A stretch of 64,000 nt of DNA from Mya arenaria (lineage: Eukaryota > Mollusca > Bivalvia > Myida > Myidae). The DNA lies in the NCBI RefSeq assembly GCF_026914265.1, contig NC_069124.1, positions 88,365,733 to 88,429,732 on the forward strand, in the 5' to 3' direction. The notes under the pieces are model-generated. The model did not search any database. It had not been told where the DNA came from and saw only the letters and a program-made list of their open reading frames with translations. The position numbers and the translations under genes were made by a program. Positions 1-10,205 of this stretch are shown here, piece by piece; position 1 is the first letter of the stretch, and each line of letters starts with the position of its first letter.

Positions 1-330
1 TAAAGGTGGTTTATCTTCGTTAACTTTTTCAAGAAATGTTGAAGTAATGTTACCAACGGCACTTTATTAGGAAGCAAATCAGCATCAGTTTTTAAAACTT
101 CGTAGACAAGTTTACAAAACTTAAAGTCGTCACTAGTTATAATCTTTAGCCAGTACATTACAGTTCTAATGCATCTATTGTAAGCTAAATCAAATCTACT
201 GAGTACACCGTAAACAAAATCATTCCGTGAACAGCGTTTTACCTGAAGAATGCGTTTGCAATACTATGTATGAATACGTTTGATAGTATTTGCCTGCTTT
301 AAAATACACTTCAAAAGAAGTTTTACATGC
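1..330 (-). pseudogene. LINE reverse-transcriptase C-terminal fragment, cut by window edge
   Basis: Read on the minus strand, this stretch translates as a continuous frame containing CKRILQVKRCSRNDFVYG, then SRFDLAYNRCIRTVMYWLKI, then LVYEVLKTDADLLPNK. The pattern 'K-x-ILGVK...N..V.GELGR.....R...YW.K' is typical of the region after the polymerase domain in molluscan LINE ORF2 proteins. An in-frame TAG lies just before CKRIL, so the copy is broken, and the frame runs off the left edge. The start codon and RT catalytic core are not here. This is known family layout combined with direct translation; the LINE clade cannot be fixed. Confidence 0.5.
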
Positions 331-383
331 GCTGACTGTTTCAACATTTTTCAGTAAAGTTTGGCATTATTATGTCTATATTG

Positions 384-534
384 CTCATAAAATTCTAATA
401 CCATTTAACTTGTTGCCCTGCAATGTGTACTGTAAACATTAATTCTATAACCTTAGAAAATTCGTGATTGAGCCAAACCAAAAATACGCATTGTCTGCGA
501 TACGCAAAGTTAAATGGTATTTGGATTTTATGAG
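384..534. repeat. Foldback repeat (MITE-like), 27-bp arms
   Basis: The arms at 384-410 and 508-534 are inverted complements matching at about 25 of 27 positions, separated by about 97 bp. No coding potential is seen between them. It separates the LINE RT piece (1-330) from the LINE endonuclease piece (880-1205), so it may be an insertion into the older LINE. Confidence 0.5.
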
Positions 535-592
535 TCTTTAGATTGAAGAACAAGAACCAAACCTCCTCGCTTTAGTTCACGTGGTCTAAGTC

Positions 593-683
593 GGATAGAC
601 ACCTCGTGGACGTATCTATGACAAATATACCCTCGATACGTTCGGGTATATATGTCATAAATTCGTCCACTCGTTGTCTATCC
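593..683. repeat. Hairpin with 40-bp imperfect stem and 11-nt loop
   Basis: Bases 593-632 pair with 644-683 at about 34 of 40 positions, around the loop 633-643. The outer edges read ggatagaca and tgtctatcc. It has the size of a pre-miRNA but could equally be a short foldback MITE; nothing in the sequence decides between the two. Confidence 0.55.
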
Positions 684-879
684 AATACATATTCAACGAT
701 TATTATTAGACCATAAAAGAGGGTTTAAAAATAGGTGCCTGATAAATTACAGATTTAATATTTTTCTTTGCTTTTGAATACAGTTTCATGCTTAACTGTT
801 CATCAAATGTGATCCATTTTGTCTCGAGGAAATCGTGTTTGAGGAGTTGTATATATACTTCTGATGGTACAACGTGTAT

Positions 880-1205
880 ATGAGAAATGGAGCAATGAAA
901 TAGCGAATGCCGATTGGTTGGATTAGAGTGAGCGTGGTCTAAAAGCGGAGTTATCCGATGTACGGCTGTTAAAATCCCAGGTAATAATATATTACACTGA
1001 CCATCCGTATAATTATGAATTAATGCTACATAGTTTAACGATCTGCCCAAAACATTTTCTAACTGTAGATTAAATCTACCGCTACTCTCTGGTACAACAT
1101 AACATCAACCGATAAATAAATCATTTTCTAGATAGACAATATAGCCGTCCAGCCGTATCCATAATACATCGTCTTCACTTTGGGAAAACAAACTTTTATC
1201 ATTCA
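880..1205 (-). pseudogene. LINE endonuclease-domain fragment
   Basis: Minus-strand translation from about 1205 downward gives FSQSEDDVLWIRLDGYIVYL, then a TGA, then CYVVPESSGR and QCNILLPG. This is the order seen in apurinic-type LINE endonucleases, where a 'lWvkl....' strand is followed by the 'cYvPp.sS' strand and an 'll.GDfN' box. Here the last box is degraded to LLPG. The stop codon and the missing catalytic Asp/Asn show it is dead. It lies upstream, in minus-strand order, of the RT C-terminal piece at 1-330, so both may belong to one LINE whose RT core has been lost. Bases 331-879 hold the two foldback structures and otherwise nothing recognised. Confidence 0.5.
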
Positions 1206-1906
1206 TGTCTCAGTAAGCATAACTATGTCATTGTTATCAAATATGGAAATAATTTCAGGACAATGCAATTTATTGCAATATTTAGACACTTAACACTGTA
1301 AATTATGAACGTTTAAGGTTAACCTTCTCCTGCCATTCCTCGCCAGAGTCAGTAACTCCTAAGGCCGCAGATTCACCACCAAATGTAGAGTTAATGTTTG
1401 TACCCGGAGTGTGTTGTAGGTTTACACGGCGTGCTGAAACTGACTGTGTCCGACATAGACCCGGCTTACGTCTGGTTGTTGATCTATGGAAACCATCCTT
1501 ACTCCCCGGTTGGGTTTTAGACTTAACAGTTGTGAGTTTTGTACCATTTTGTTTAGGGGCGTCCCGTGTTTCCTTATGTTTAAAAAGGTTTTCTGTCCAT
1601 TGGCGTCAAAAAGTTGTTTGACGTGACGTCACATTACCCATGTGTGTCCAGTATCGGGAAGTCAACTAACCTGGACTGATTTAGTACAGAGTACCTGTCG
1701 GGAAACTCATCTTGAATCACAGAGGAGTTTGGCCGGATAAACGATACGTACACTGGACCCGGGATTATCTTGTTTGTGTTCTTGAACTTCACCCATAAGC
1801 ATTTCCTGGCGTCAACAATTTCCTTTGGCATATCTCGATCAATGGAAACACCAGGACAATGTTCAAGTGTTTAAGAATTGAACATAATATGTTCTACATC
1901 ATTGTA
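1206..1906. other. No assigned gene; possible further LINE debris
   Basis: No intact gene is seen. A minus-strand frame at 1634-1831 contains LWVKFKNTNKIIPGPVY, which faintly resembles a LINE endonuclease strand. It is too short and isolated to assign. Confidence 0.3.
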
Positions 1907-2722
1907 CAGTAAAACTGCGATCGCTCGAGGTCGCCAGGGACCGAGCCAAAACCTCGAGGGAACCGATGTTTCGAACGACCCGATTTTCAATTTTCCAGTT
2001 TGATATGAAATATCTTTCAGTGTATTTTAAGTTTGAAGTCGTCAAACAAACTGTTTACTAAGACAATAAATGAATTAATAGAAATGTTTATTTTAACAAA
2101 AAAAAACACATTTTCGTAACAAGCAACATTTGAAAGACAGAACATATTGTGGCATTAGTCAGATTTAAGTTTCGCAAAATCAAGGATTGTTGATTGGCGC
2201 ATCTTGTCGGTTTCGCGAAACTGTTCAATCGTTATGTGACGTGACAGCGAACAGAGCGTCTGAAGATCACGGTCAGCATCGGTAGTGAATTCAAAGAACC
2301 TTCTGACCACATCTAGAGCGTTAACTTCTCATAATTATCATCTCAAATGCCCATATCAACTAATATCGGTCATGCGTTAACAGTGAAAAACGGTTTTTCA
2401 CACATTATCAAATTGCCTTTCAAATGTCATTGCAATTTTCACAACTTGCGAAAATTTTAATACCTAGCAATTGTTTGTTTATTTTGGAACACGCGTTCGG
2501 GAAAAAGTGTGAAATTATGTCCTCAAGGGAGCCATAGGTTTTGTGCACGATTTGTGTACTTGGGACCGATGATATTGCTCGACTGCTCGATATAATTATG
2601 TTTATGCAGCGTGGGTATATTTTATATGAAAATAGAAGGAAAAAAGTTCGGGAACAAGCTCCGACCTCGAGGGAACGCCGGTTCTCGAACGACCGCTTGT
2701 TTGAGGGAACGCAGTTTCACTG
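1907..2722. mobile_element. TA-flanked non-autonomous DNA transposon, copy 1
   Basis: The element begins CAGTAAAACTGCGATCG and ends with the inverted complement form cgcagtttcactg, each end directly flanked by TA. No transposase frame is present. A second copy lies in inverted orientation at 44592-45783; shared interior words include the region around 'cctagcaattgtttgttta' here and its complement there. TA target duplication and short inverted ends fit a Tc1/mariner-type MITE; the superfamily is inferred from the TSD alone. Confidence 0.65.
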
Positions 2723-2979
2723 TAGTTCATTAAGTTTGCAATAATTGACCTAGCATAGTTTTGACCCATCTTAATGCGGCTTAATCGAAGTGCACAAGTA
2801 ATTACTACTCCAGTTGTATCAATTTGTAACGTGTGAGCTAGAAACTGCATTAAAAGAGCCGCACTGTTTTCATCACAGGTCTACTTGATCCCTCGAAATA
2901 TAAGATTATTTCGTTTGATTGTATGATCAAAAACAAGGAGCTGATAATTATTCCAATATTAAACACACGACCTCTTTAA

Positions 2980-5900
2980 TTCATGTCGAACATTTTTCAG
3001 AAAACCAACATTATGCATAACGGTGTATTTCATGTCGAGCATCCGTCAGAACGTTAACTTATGCATAGCGGTTTATTTCATGTCGGGCATCCGTCAGAAC
3101 GTTAACACAATTTTTTGCATAACGGTGTATCTCATGTCGGACATCCGTCAAAACGTTAACAATTACTTACGGTGTATTTTATGTCGGGCATACGTCAGAA
3201 CGTAGCATATGCATATACGATGTATGTCATGTCGGCCATCCGTCAGAACGTTAACATATGCATATACGGTGTATTTCATGTCGGGCATCCGTCAGAACGT
3301 TAACATATGCATATACGATGTATTTCATGTCGGGTATCCGTCAGAATGTTAACATATGCATATACGGTGTATTTCATGTCGGTCAACCGTCAGAATGTTA
3401 ACATATGCATATACGGTGTATTCCATGTCGGACATCCGTCAGCACGTTAACATATGCATTTACGGTGTATTTTATGTCGGGCATCCGTCAGAACGTCAAC
3501 ATATGAATAACGGTGTATTTCATGTCGGGCATTCGTCGGAACGTTAACATATGCATAACGGTGTATCTCATGTCGAGCATTTGTCAGAGAGTTAACATAT
3601 GCATAACGGTGTATTTCATGTCGGGCATCCGACAGAACGTTAACTTATGACTGATGTTGTATTTCATGTCGGGCATCCGTCAGAACGTCAACATATGCAT
3701 AACTGTGTATTTCATGTCGGGCATCCATCAAAACGTAACATATGATAACGGTGTATTTCATGTCGGGCATACGACAGAACGTTAACATATGATTGATGGT
3801 GTATTTCATGTCGGGCATCCGTCAGAACGTTTACATATGATAACGGTGTATTTTATGTCGGGCATACGTAAGAACGTAGCATATGCGTAACGGTGTATTT
3901 CATGTCGGGCATCCATCAAAACGTAACATATGATAACGGTGTATTTCATGTCGGGCATACGACAGAACGTTACCATGTCGGGCATCCGTCAGAACGTTTA
4001 CATATGATAACGGTGTATTTCATGTCGGGCATCCGTCAGAACGTCAACATATGCATAACGGTGTATTTCATGTCAGGCATCCGTCAGAACGTCAACATAT
4101 TCATTATGGTGTATTTCATGTCGGGCATCCGTCAGAACGTTAACATATGCATGACGGTATGTTTCATGTCGGGCATCCGTCAAAACGTAACATATGATAA
4201 CGGTGTATTTCATGTCGGGCATACGACAGAACGTAAACATTTGATTGATGGTGTATTTCATGTCGAGCATCCGTCAAAATGTAGCATATGATTGATGGTG
4301 TATTTCATGTCGGGCATCCGTCAGAATGAAGCATATGCAGGGCATCCGTCAGAACGTCAACATATACATAACGGTGTATTTCATGTGGGGCATTCGTCAG
4401 AACGTAGCATATGCATTTACAATGTATTTCATTTCGGGCATCCATCACAACGTCAACATATGCATTTACGCTGTATTCTATGTCGGGCATCCGTCAGAAC
4501 GTTAACATATGCATAACGGTGTATTTTATGTCGGGCATCCATCAGAACGTTAACCTATGCATTTACGGTGTATTTTATGTCGAGCATCCGTCAGAACGTC
4601 AACATATACATAACGGTGTATTTCATGTCGGGCATCCGCCGGAACGTTAACATATGCATAACGGTGTATCTCATGTCGAGCATTTGTCAGAGAGTTAACA
4701 TATGCATAACGGTGTATTTCATGTCGGGCATCCATCACAACGTTAACATATGCATAACGGTGTATTTCATGTCGGCCATCCGTCAGAACATAAACATACG
4801 CATAACGGTGTATTTCATGTCGGGCATCCATCACAACGATAACATATCCATAACGTTGAATTTCATGTCGGGCATCCGTCAGAACGTTTACATATGCATA
4901 CCGGTGTATTTCATGTCGGACATCCATCAGAACGTTAACATATGCATATACGGTGTATTTCATGTCGGGCATCCATCATAACGATAACATATGCATAACG
5001 TTGAATTTCATGTCGGACATCCGTCAGAACGTTTACAGATGCATACCGGTGTATTTCATGTCGGACATCCGTCAGAACATTTACATATGCATACCGGTGT
5101 ATTTCATGTTTGGCATCCGTAAGAACGTAACATATGATAACGGTGTATTTCATGTCAGGCATTCGTCAGAACGTAGCATTTGCATATACGATTCATTTTA
5201 TTCGGGCATCCGTCAGAACGTCAACATATGCATAACGGTGTTTTTCATGTCAGGCATTCGTCAGAACGTAACATATGATAACGGTGTATTTCATGTCGGG
5301 CATTCGTCAAAACGTAGCATTTGCATATACGATGTATTTCATGTCGGGCATTCGTCAGAACGTAACATATGCATATACGATGTATTTCATGTCGGGCATC
5401 CATCAAAACGTAACATATGATAACGGTGTATTTCATGTCGGGCATACGACAGAACGTTACCATGTCGGGCATCCGTCAGAACGTTTACATATGATAACGG
5501 TGTATTTCATGTCGGGCATCCGTCAGAACGTCAACATATGCATAACGGTGTATTTCATGTCAGGCATCCGTCAGAACGTCAACATATTCATTATGGTGTA
5601 TTTCATGTCGGGCATCCGTCAGAACGTTAACATATGCATGACGGTATGTTTCATGTCGGGCATCCGTCAAAACGTAACATATGATAAAGGTGTATTTCAT
5701 GTCGGGCATACGACAGAACGTAAACATTTGATTGATGGTGTATTTCATGTCGAGCATCCGTCAAAATGTAGCATATGATTGATGGTGTATTTCATGTCGG
5801 GCATCCGTCAGAATGAAGCATATGCAGGGCATCCGTCAGAACGTCAACATATACATAACGGTGTATTTCATGTGGGGCATTCGTCAGAACGTAGCGTATG

Positions 5901-8900
5901 CATTTACAATGTATTTCATTTCGGGCATCCATCACAACGTCAACATATGCATTTACGCTGTATTCTATGTCGGGCATCCGTCAGAACGTTAACATATGCA
6001 TAACGGTGTATTTTATGTCGGGCATCCATCAGAACGTTAACCTATGCATTTACGGTGTATTTTATGTCGAGCATCCGTCAGAACGTCAACATATACATAA
6101 CGGTGTATTTCATGTCGGGCATCCGCCGGAACGTTAACATATGCATAACGGTGTATCTCATGTCGAGCATTTGTCAGAGAGTTAACATATGCATAACGGT
6201 GTATTTCATGTCGGGCATCCATCACAACGTTAACATATGCATAACGGTGTATTTCATGTCGGCCATCCGTCAGAACATAAACATACGCATAACGGTGTAT
6301 TTCATGTCGGGCATCCATCACAACGATAACATATCCATAACGTTGAATTTCATGTCGGGCATCCGTCAGAACGTTTACATATGCATACCGGTGTATTTCA
6401 TGTCGGACATCCATCAGAACGTTAACATATGCATATACGGTGTATTTCATGTCGGGCATCCATCATAACGATAACATATGCATAACGTTGAATTTCATGT
6501 CGGACATCCGTCAGAACGTTTACAGATGCATACCGGTGTATTTCATGTCGGACATCCGTCAGAACATTTACATATGCATACCGGTGTATTTCATGTTTGG
6601 CATCCGTAAGAACGTAACATATGATAACGGTGTATTTCATGTCAGGCATTCGTCAGAACGTAGCATTTGCATATACGATTCATTTTATTCGGGCATCCGT
6701 CAGAACGTCAACATATGCATAACGGTGTTTTTCATGTCAGGCATTCGTCAGAACGTAACATATGATAACGGTGTATTTCATGTCGGGCATTCGTCAAAAC
6801 GTAGCATTTGCATATACGATGTATTTCATGTCGGGCATTCGTCAGAACGTAACATATGCATATACGATGTATTTCATGTCGGGCATCCATCAAAACGTAA
6901 ACATATGATAACGGTGTATTTCATGTCGGGCACGCGTCAAAACGTAAACATATGATTGGTGGTGTATTTCATATCGGGCATCCGTCAAAATGTAGCATAT
7001 GATAGATAGTGTATTTCATGTCGGGCAACCGTCAGAACGTAGCGTATCCAGGGCATCCGTCAAAACGTCAACATATGCATAACGGTGATTTTTCATGTCG
7101 GGCATCCGTCAGAACGTCAACATATACATAACGGTGTATTTCATGTCGGGCATTCGTCAGAACGAAGTATTTTTCATATACGATGTATTTCATGTCGGGC
7201 ATCCGTCAGAACGTTAACATATTTATAACGATGTATTTCATGTCCAGCGTCCTTCAGAACGTTGACATATGCATAACGGTGTATTTCATGTCGGGCATCC
7301 GTCAAAACGTCAACATATGCATAACGGTGTTTTTCATGTCAGGCATCCGTCAGAACGTCAACATATGCATAACGGTGTATTTCATGTCGGGCATCCGTCA
7401 GAACGTTAACATATGCATAACTGTGTATTTCATGTCGGGCATCCATCAGAACGTGGAATATGCATTTACGATGTATTTTATGTTGGACATCCGTCAGAAC
7501 GTTAACATATGAATAACGGTGTAAAACATGTTTTACATCCGCAAGAACGTAACATATGATAACGGTTTATTTCATGTCGGGCATTCGTCAGAACGTCAAC
7601 ATATGCATAACGGTGTATTTCATGTCGGGCATCCGTCAGAACGTTAAATATGCATAACGGTGTATTTCATGTCGGGCATACGTCAGAACGTAAACATATG
7701 ATTGATGGTGTATTTCATGTCGGGCATCCGTCAGAATGCAGCATATGATTGATGGTGTATTTCATGTCGGGCATCCGTCAAAATGAAGCATATGCAGGGC
7801 AACCGTCAGAACGTCAACATAAACATAACGGTGTATATCATGTGGGGCATTCGTCAGAACGTAGCATATGCATTTACAATGTATTTCATGTCGGGCATCC
7901 ATCACAACGTCAACATATGCATTTACGATGTATTCTATAACGGGCATCCGTCAGATCGTTAACATATGCATAACGGTGTATTTCATGTCGGGCATCCATC
8001 AGAACGTAGCATATGCAGGGCATCCGTCAGAACGTCAACATATGCATATCGGTGTATTTCATGTCGGGCATCCGTCAGAACGTAGCATATGCATATACGA
8101 TGTATTTCATTTCGAGCATCCGTCAAAACGTTAACATATGCATAACGTTGTATTTCATGTCGGGCATCCGTCAGAACGAAGCATATGCATAACGGTGTAT
8201 TTCATGTCGGGCATCCGTCAGAACGTCAACATATGCATTTACGGTGTATCTCATGTCGGACATCCGTCAAAACGTTAACATATGCATAACGTTGTATTTC
8301 ATGTCGGGCATCCGTCAGAACGAAGCATATGCATAACGGTGTATTTCATGTCGGGCATCCGTCAGAACGTTAACATATGCATTTATGGTGTATCTCATGT
8401 CGGGCATCCGTCAGAACGTTAACATATGCATTTATGGTGTATCTCATGTCGGGCATCCGTCAAAACGTTAACATATGCATAACGTTGTATTTCATGTCGG
8501 GCATCCGTCAGAACGAAGCATATGCATAACGGTGTATTTCATGTCGGGCATCCGTCAGAACGTTAACATATGCATTTACGGTGTATCTCATGTCGGGCAT
8601 CCGTCAGAACGTTAGCATATGCATTTATGGTGTATTTCATGTCGGGCATCCGTCAGAACGTTAACATATGCATTTATGGTGTATTTCATGTCGGGCATCC
8701 GTCAGAACGTTAACATATGCATTTATGGTGTATTTCATGTCGGGCATCCGTCAGAACGTTAACATATGCATTTACGGTGTATCTCATGTCGGGCATCCGT
8801 CAGAACGTTAACATATGCATTTATGGTGTATTTCATGTCGGGCATCCGTCAGAACGTTAACATATGCATTTACGGTGTATCTCATGTCGGGCATCCGTCA

Positions 8901-8954
8901 GAACGTTAACATATGCATTTATGGTGTATTTCATGTCGGGCATCCGTCAGAACA
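2980..8954. repeat. Satellite A: tandem array of a 48/49-bp unit
   Basis: About 6 kb of head-to-tail copies of a unit containing catatgcataacggtg, tatttcatgtcgggcatccg and tcagaacgttaac. The basic unit is 48 bp; variants with 'catttacgg' or 'catatacgg' are 49 bp, and shorter variants with 'catatgataacgg' also occur. The left edge (2980-3050) is degenerate, while units at 8130-8954 are almost uniform. Because 48 is a multiple of 3, the array gives spurious open frames on both strands with a 16-residue period. The unit carries a GTTAAC site, which is where the MITE at 8959 inserted. Confidence 0.95.
3894..6897. repeat. 1,487-bp higher-order duplication inside satellite A (two copies)
   Basis: Bases 3894-5380 recur at 5381-6867 with a constant offset of 1,487 bp, and the match runs on for about 30 bp into a third partial copy. 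Only a handful of single-base differences are visible, for example 'gataacgg' against 'gataaagg' near 4200/5687 and 'tagcatat' against 'tagcgtat' near 4409/5896. A diverged relative of part of this block lies at 7690-7950. Neighbouring 48-bp units differ from each other far more than the two blocks do, so the block was duplicated recently as a whole, or the assembly has repeated it. Confidence 0.9.
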
Positions 8955-9319
8955 ATAAAGCTGCACTCTCACAGATTGAACATTTTGACAACCTTTTTAT
9001 TTTTTGTCTTGGAACGAGCCAAATTTTACGATAATCCATGGAAGGCAGTTATATATGACTGATGACAAAAAGTTAGAACACAGATTTGTATAAACATGTT
9101 CAAAAATTGATTTGTTATGCCTATTTCTTAAACCGTTAGTAACGGTTTAAGACATAAAACATTAATTTTCGAATGGAAATATAAAAATCTGCTATCTGAT
9201 CTTTTGTCAGCAGTATTATATCATTGGTTTGCAGATATGTAAGCAAAAATTTGATCTTTTCAAGAAAAAAAAATTAAAAAAGTTGTAAAAATGGTAAATC
9301 CGTGAGAGTGCAGCTTTAA
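8955..9319. mobile_element. TTAA-flanked MITE, family 1 copy 1, inserted in satellite A
   Basis: The element body 8959-9315 has inverted ends AGCTGCACTCTCAC and GTGAGAGTGCAGCT. It is flanked by TTAA on the right (9316-9319) and ATAA on the left. It interrupts a satellite A unit exactly at the unit's own GTTAAC, and satellite sequence resumes at 9320. It has no coding capacity. TTAA target duplication is the hallmark of piggyBac-type transposons, so mobilisation by such a transposase is inferred. Confidence 0.85.
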
Positions 9320-9440
9320 TATATGCATACGGTGTATTTCATGTCGGGCATTCGTCAGAACGTTAACATATGCATATACAGTGTAAGTCATGTTTTACAT
9401 CCGCCAGAACGTAAATATATGCATGTACGGTGTATTATAA
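9320..9440. repeat. Satellite A, right-hand remnant
   Basis: About two and a half diverged units continue the array past the MITE and end near 9440, where 'catgtacggtgtattataat' is the last recognisable unit start. Confidence 0.85.
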
Positions 9441-9520
9441 TGCATTATAACATCCTGGCCTCGTACTGGTACCAGGACTGTGCCAAACCCTTGTGTGACA
9501 ACTGATTAAAATGCCAATAA
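9441..9520 (+). pseudogene. TRIM B-box exon relic
   Basis: Translation of 9453-9503 gives LASYWYQDCAKPLCDN followed by a stop. The intact ligase gene at 59.8 kb has LASYWCRDCAEPLCDNC in its first B-box. The DNA agrees closely over about 50 bp ('cctggcctcgtactggt' and 'gacaactg' are shared) and weakly beyond. The first zinc-binding Cys of the motif is Tyr here and the frame stops, so it cannot fold as a B-box. It is a fragment of a TRIM-family exon, not necessarily of this exact gene, fused to the end of the satellite. Confidence 0.75.
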
Positions 9521-9752
9521 ATGAAAAACGGAAATCAACAGTGACTCAAACAAATCATATATTGCCAAGGTGTTCACTGCATCTAATGGCATGAAATATA
9601 AAAATCTTATTGACAGTTTGGCTATTTCATCGCTTCTGGCTCGCCAGGCTTTCCAAGGCTGCTCAATGCTTCACTGTGTATGTCATGCTGACAATTTACT
9701 TAATCGTGCCTATATTAAAGACTGTACTATATACTGTGTTTTCCACGCATTC

Positions 9753-10020
9753 GTGTAATTTAAAGGTACACTTTTCAAACATCTCACTCTAACAGGAACG
9801 AACACCACGTTGTTCTGATTCCCTGCTTACTGATTTTCCAGCATTCGTGTAATTTAAAAGCATACTTTGCAAAATATCTCGCTCTGACAGGAACGAACAT
9901 CACGATGTTTGGTTCTCTGCTTACCGATAGTCAAGCATGCGTGTAATTTAAAGACATACTTTACACTGACATGAACGAGGATCACGTTGTCTGGTTCCCT
10001 GCGTACTGATATTCCATACA
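9753..10020. repeat. Three imperfect tandem repeats of about 95 bp
   Basis: The words 'cgtgtaatttaaa', 'gacaggaacgaac' and 'ttccctgcttactga' recur three times with a spacing of roughly 95 bp. No protein is implied. The region between the TRIM relic and these repeats (9520-9752) holds short open frames only. Confidence 0.7.
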
Positions 10021-10097
10021 TTACGGATAGTGTTAGGACAGGGAACTCTAGACTTCGATAGTGTTAGGGTGAAGAACTCCAGACTAGAATATCACGC

Positions 10098-10205
10098 TGC
10101 TAGGAGTACCCTTGCTGCCAGAAACCAAATACACGGTGCCAAAAACCAACATCACGCTGTCAGAAACCAACATTTCGCTACCAGGAACCAACATTACGCT
10201 GCCAT
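10098..10205. repeat. 21-bp tandem repeats
   Basis: About five copies of a unit like 'agaaaccaacatcacgctg' occur in a row. The 21-bp period yields an open frame with a 7-residue repeat (ARNQHHA-like). A start, splice sites and flanking domains are lacking, so I treat it as a repeat only. Confidence 0.65.

Noticed and set aside
1394..1621. 75-codon plus-strand frame
   Set aside because: No recognisable domain or splice context; lies amid LINE debris.
3893..6955. Open frames up to 171 codons on both strands of satellite A (repeat YFMSGIRQNVNICITV)
   Set aside because: They are a by-product of a 48-bp unit, which keeps frame on both strands; there is no start context, splice sites or conserved domain, and variants break frame freely.
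2980..8954. CRISPR-like look of regular repeats
   Set aside because: There are no unique spacers; the whole unit is repeated, and the context is a spliced eukaryotic genome with no cas genes.
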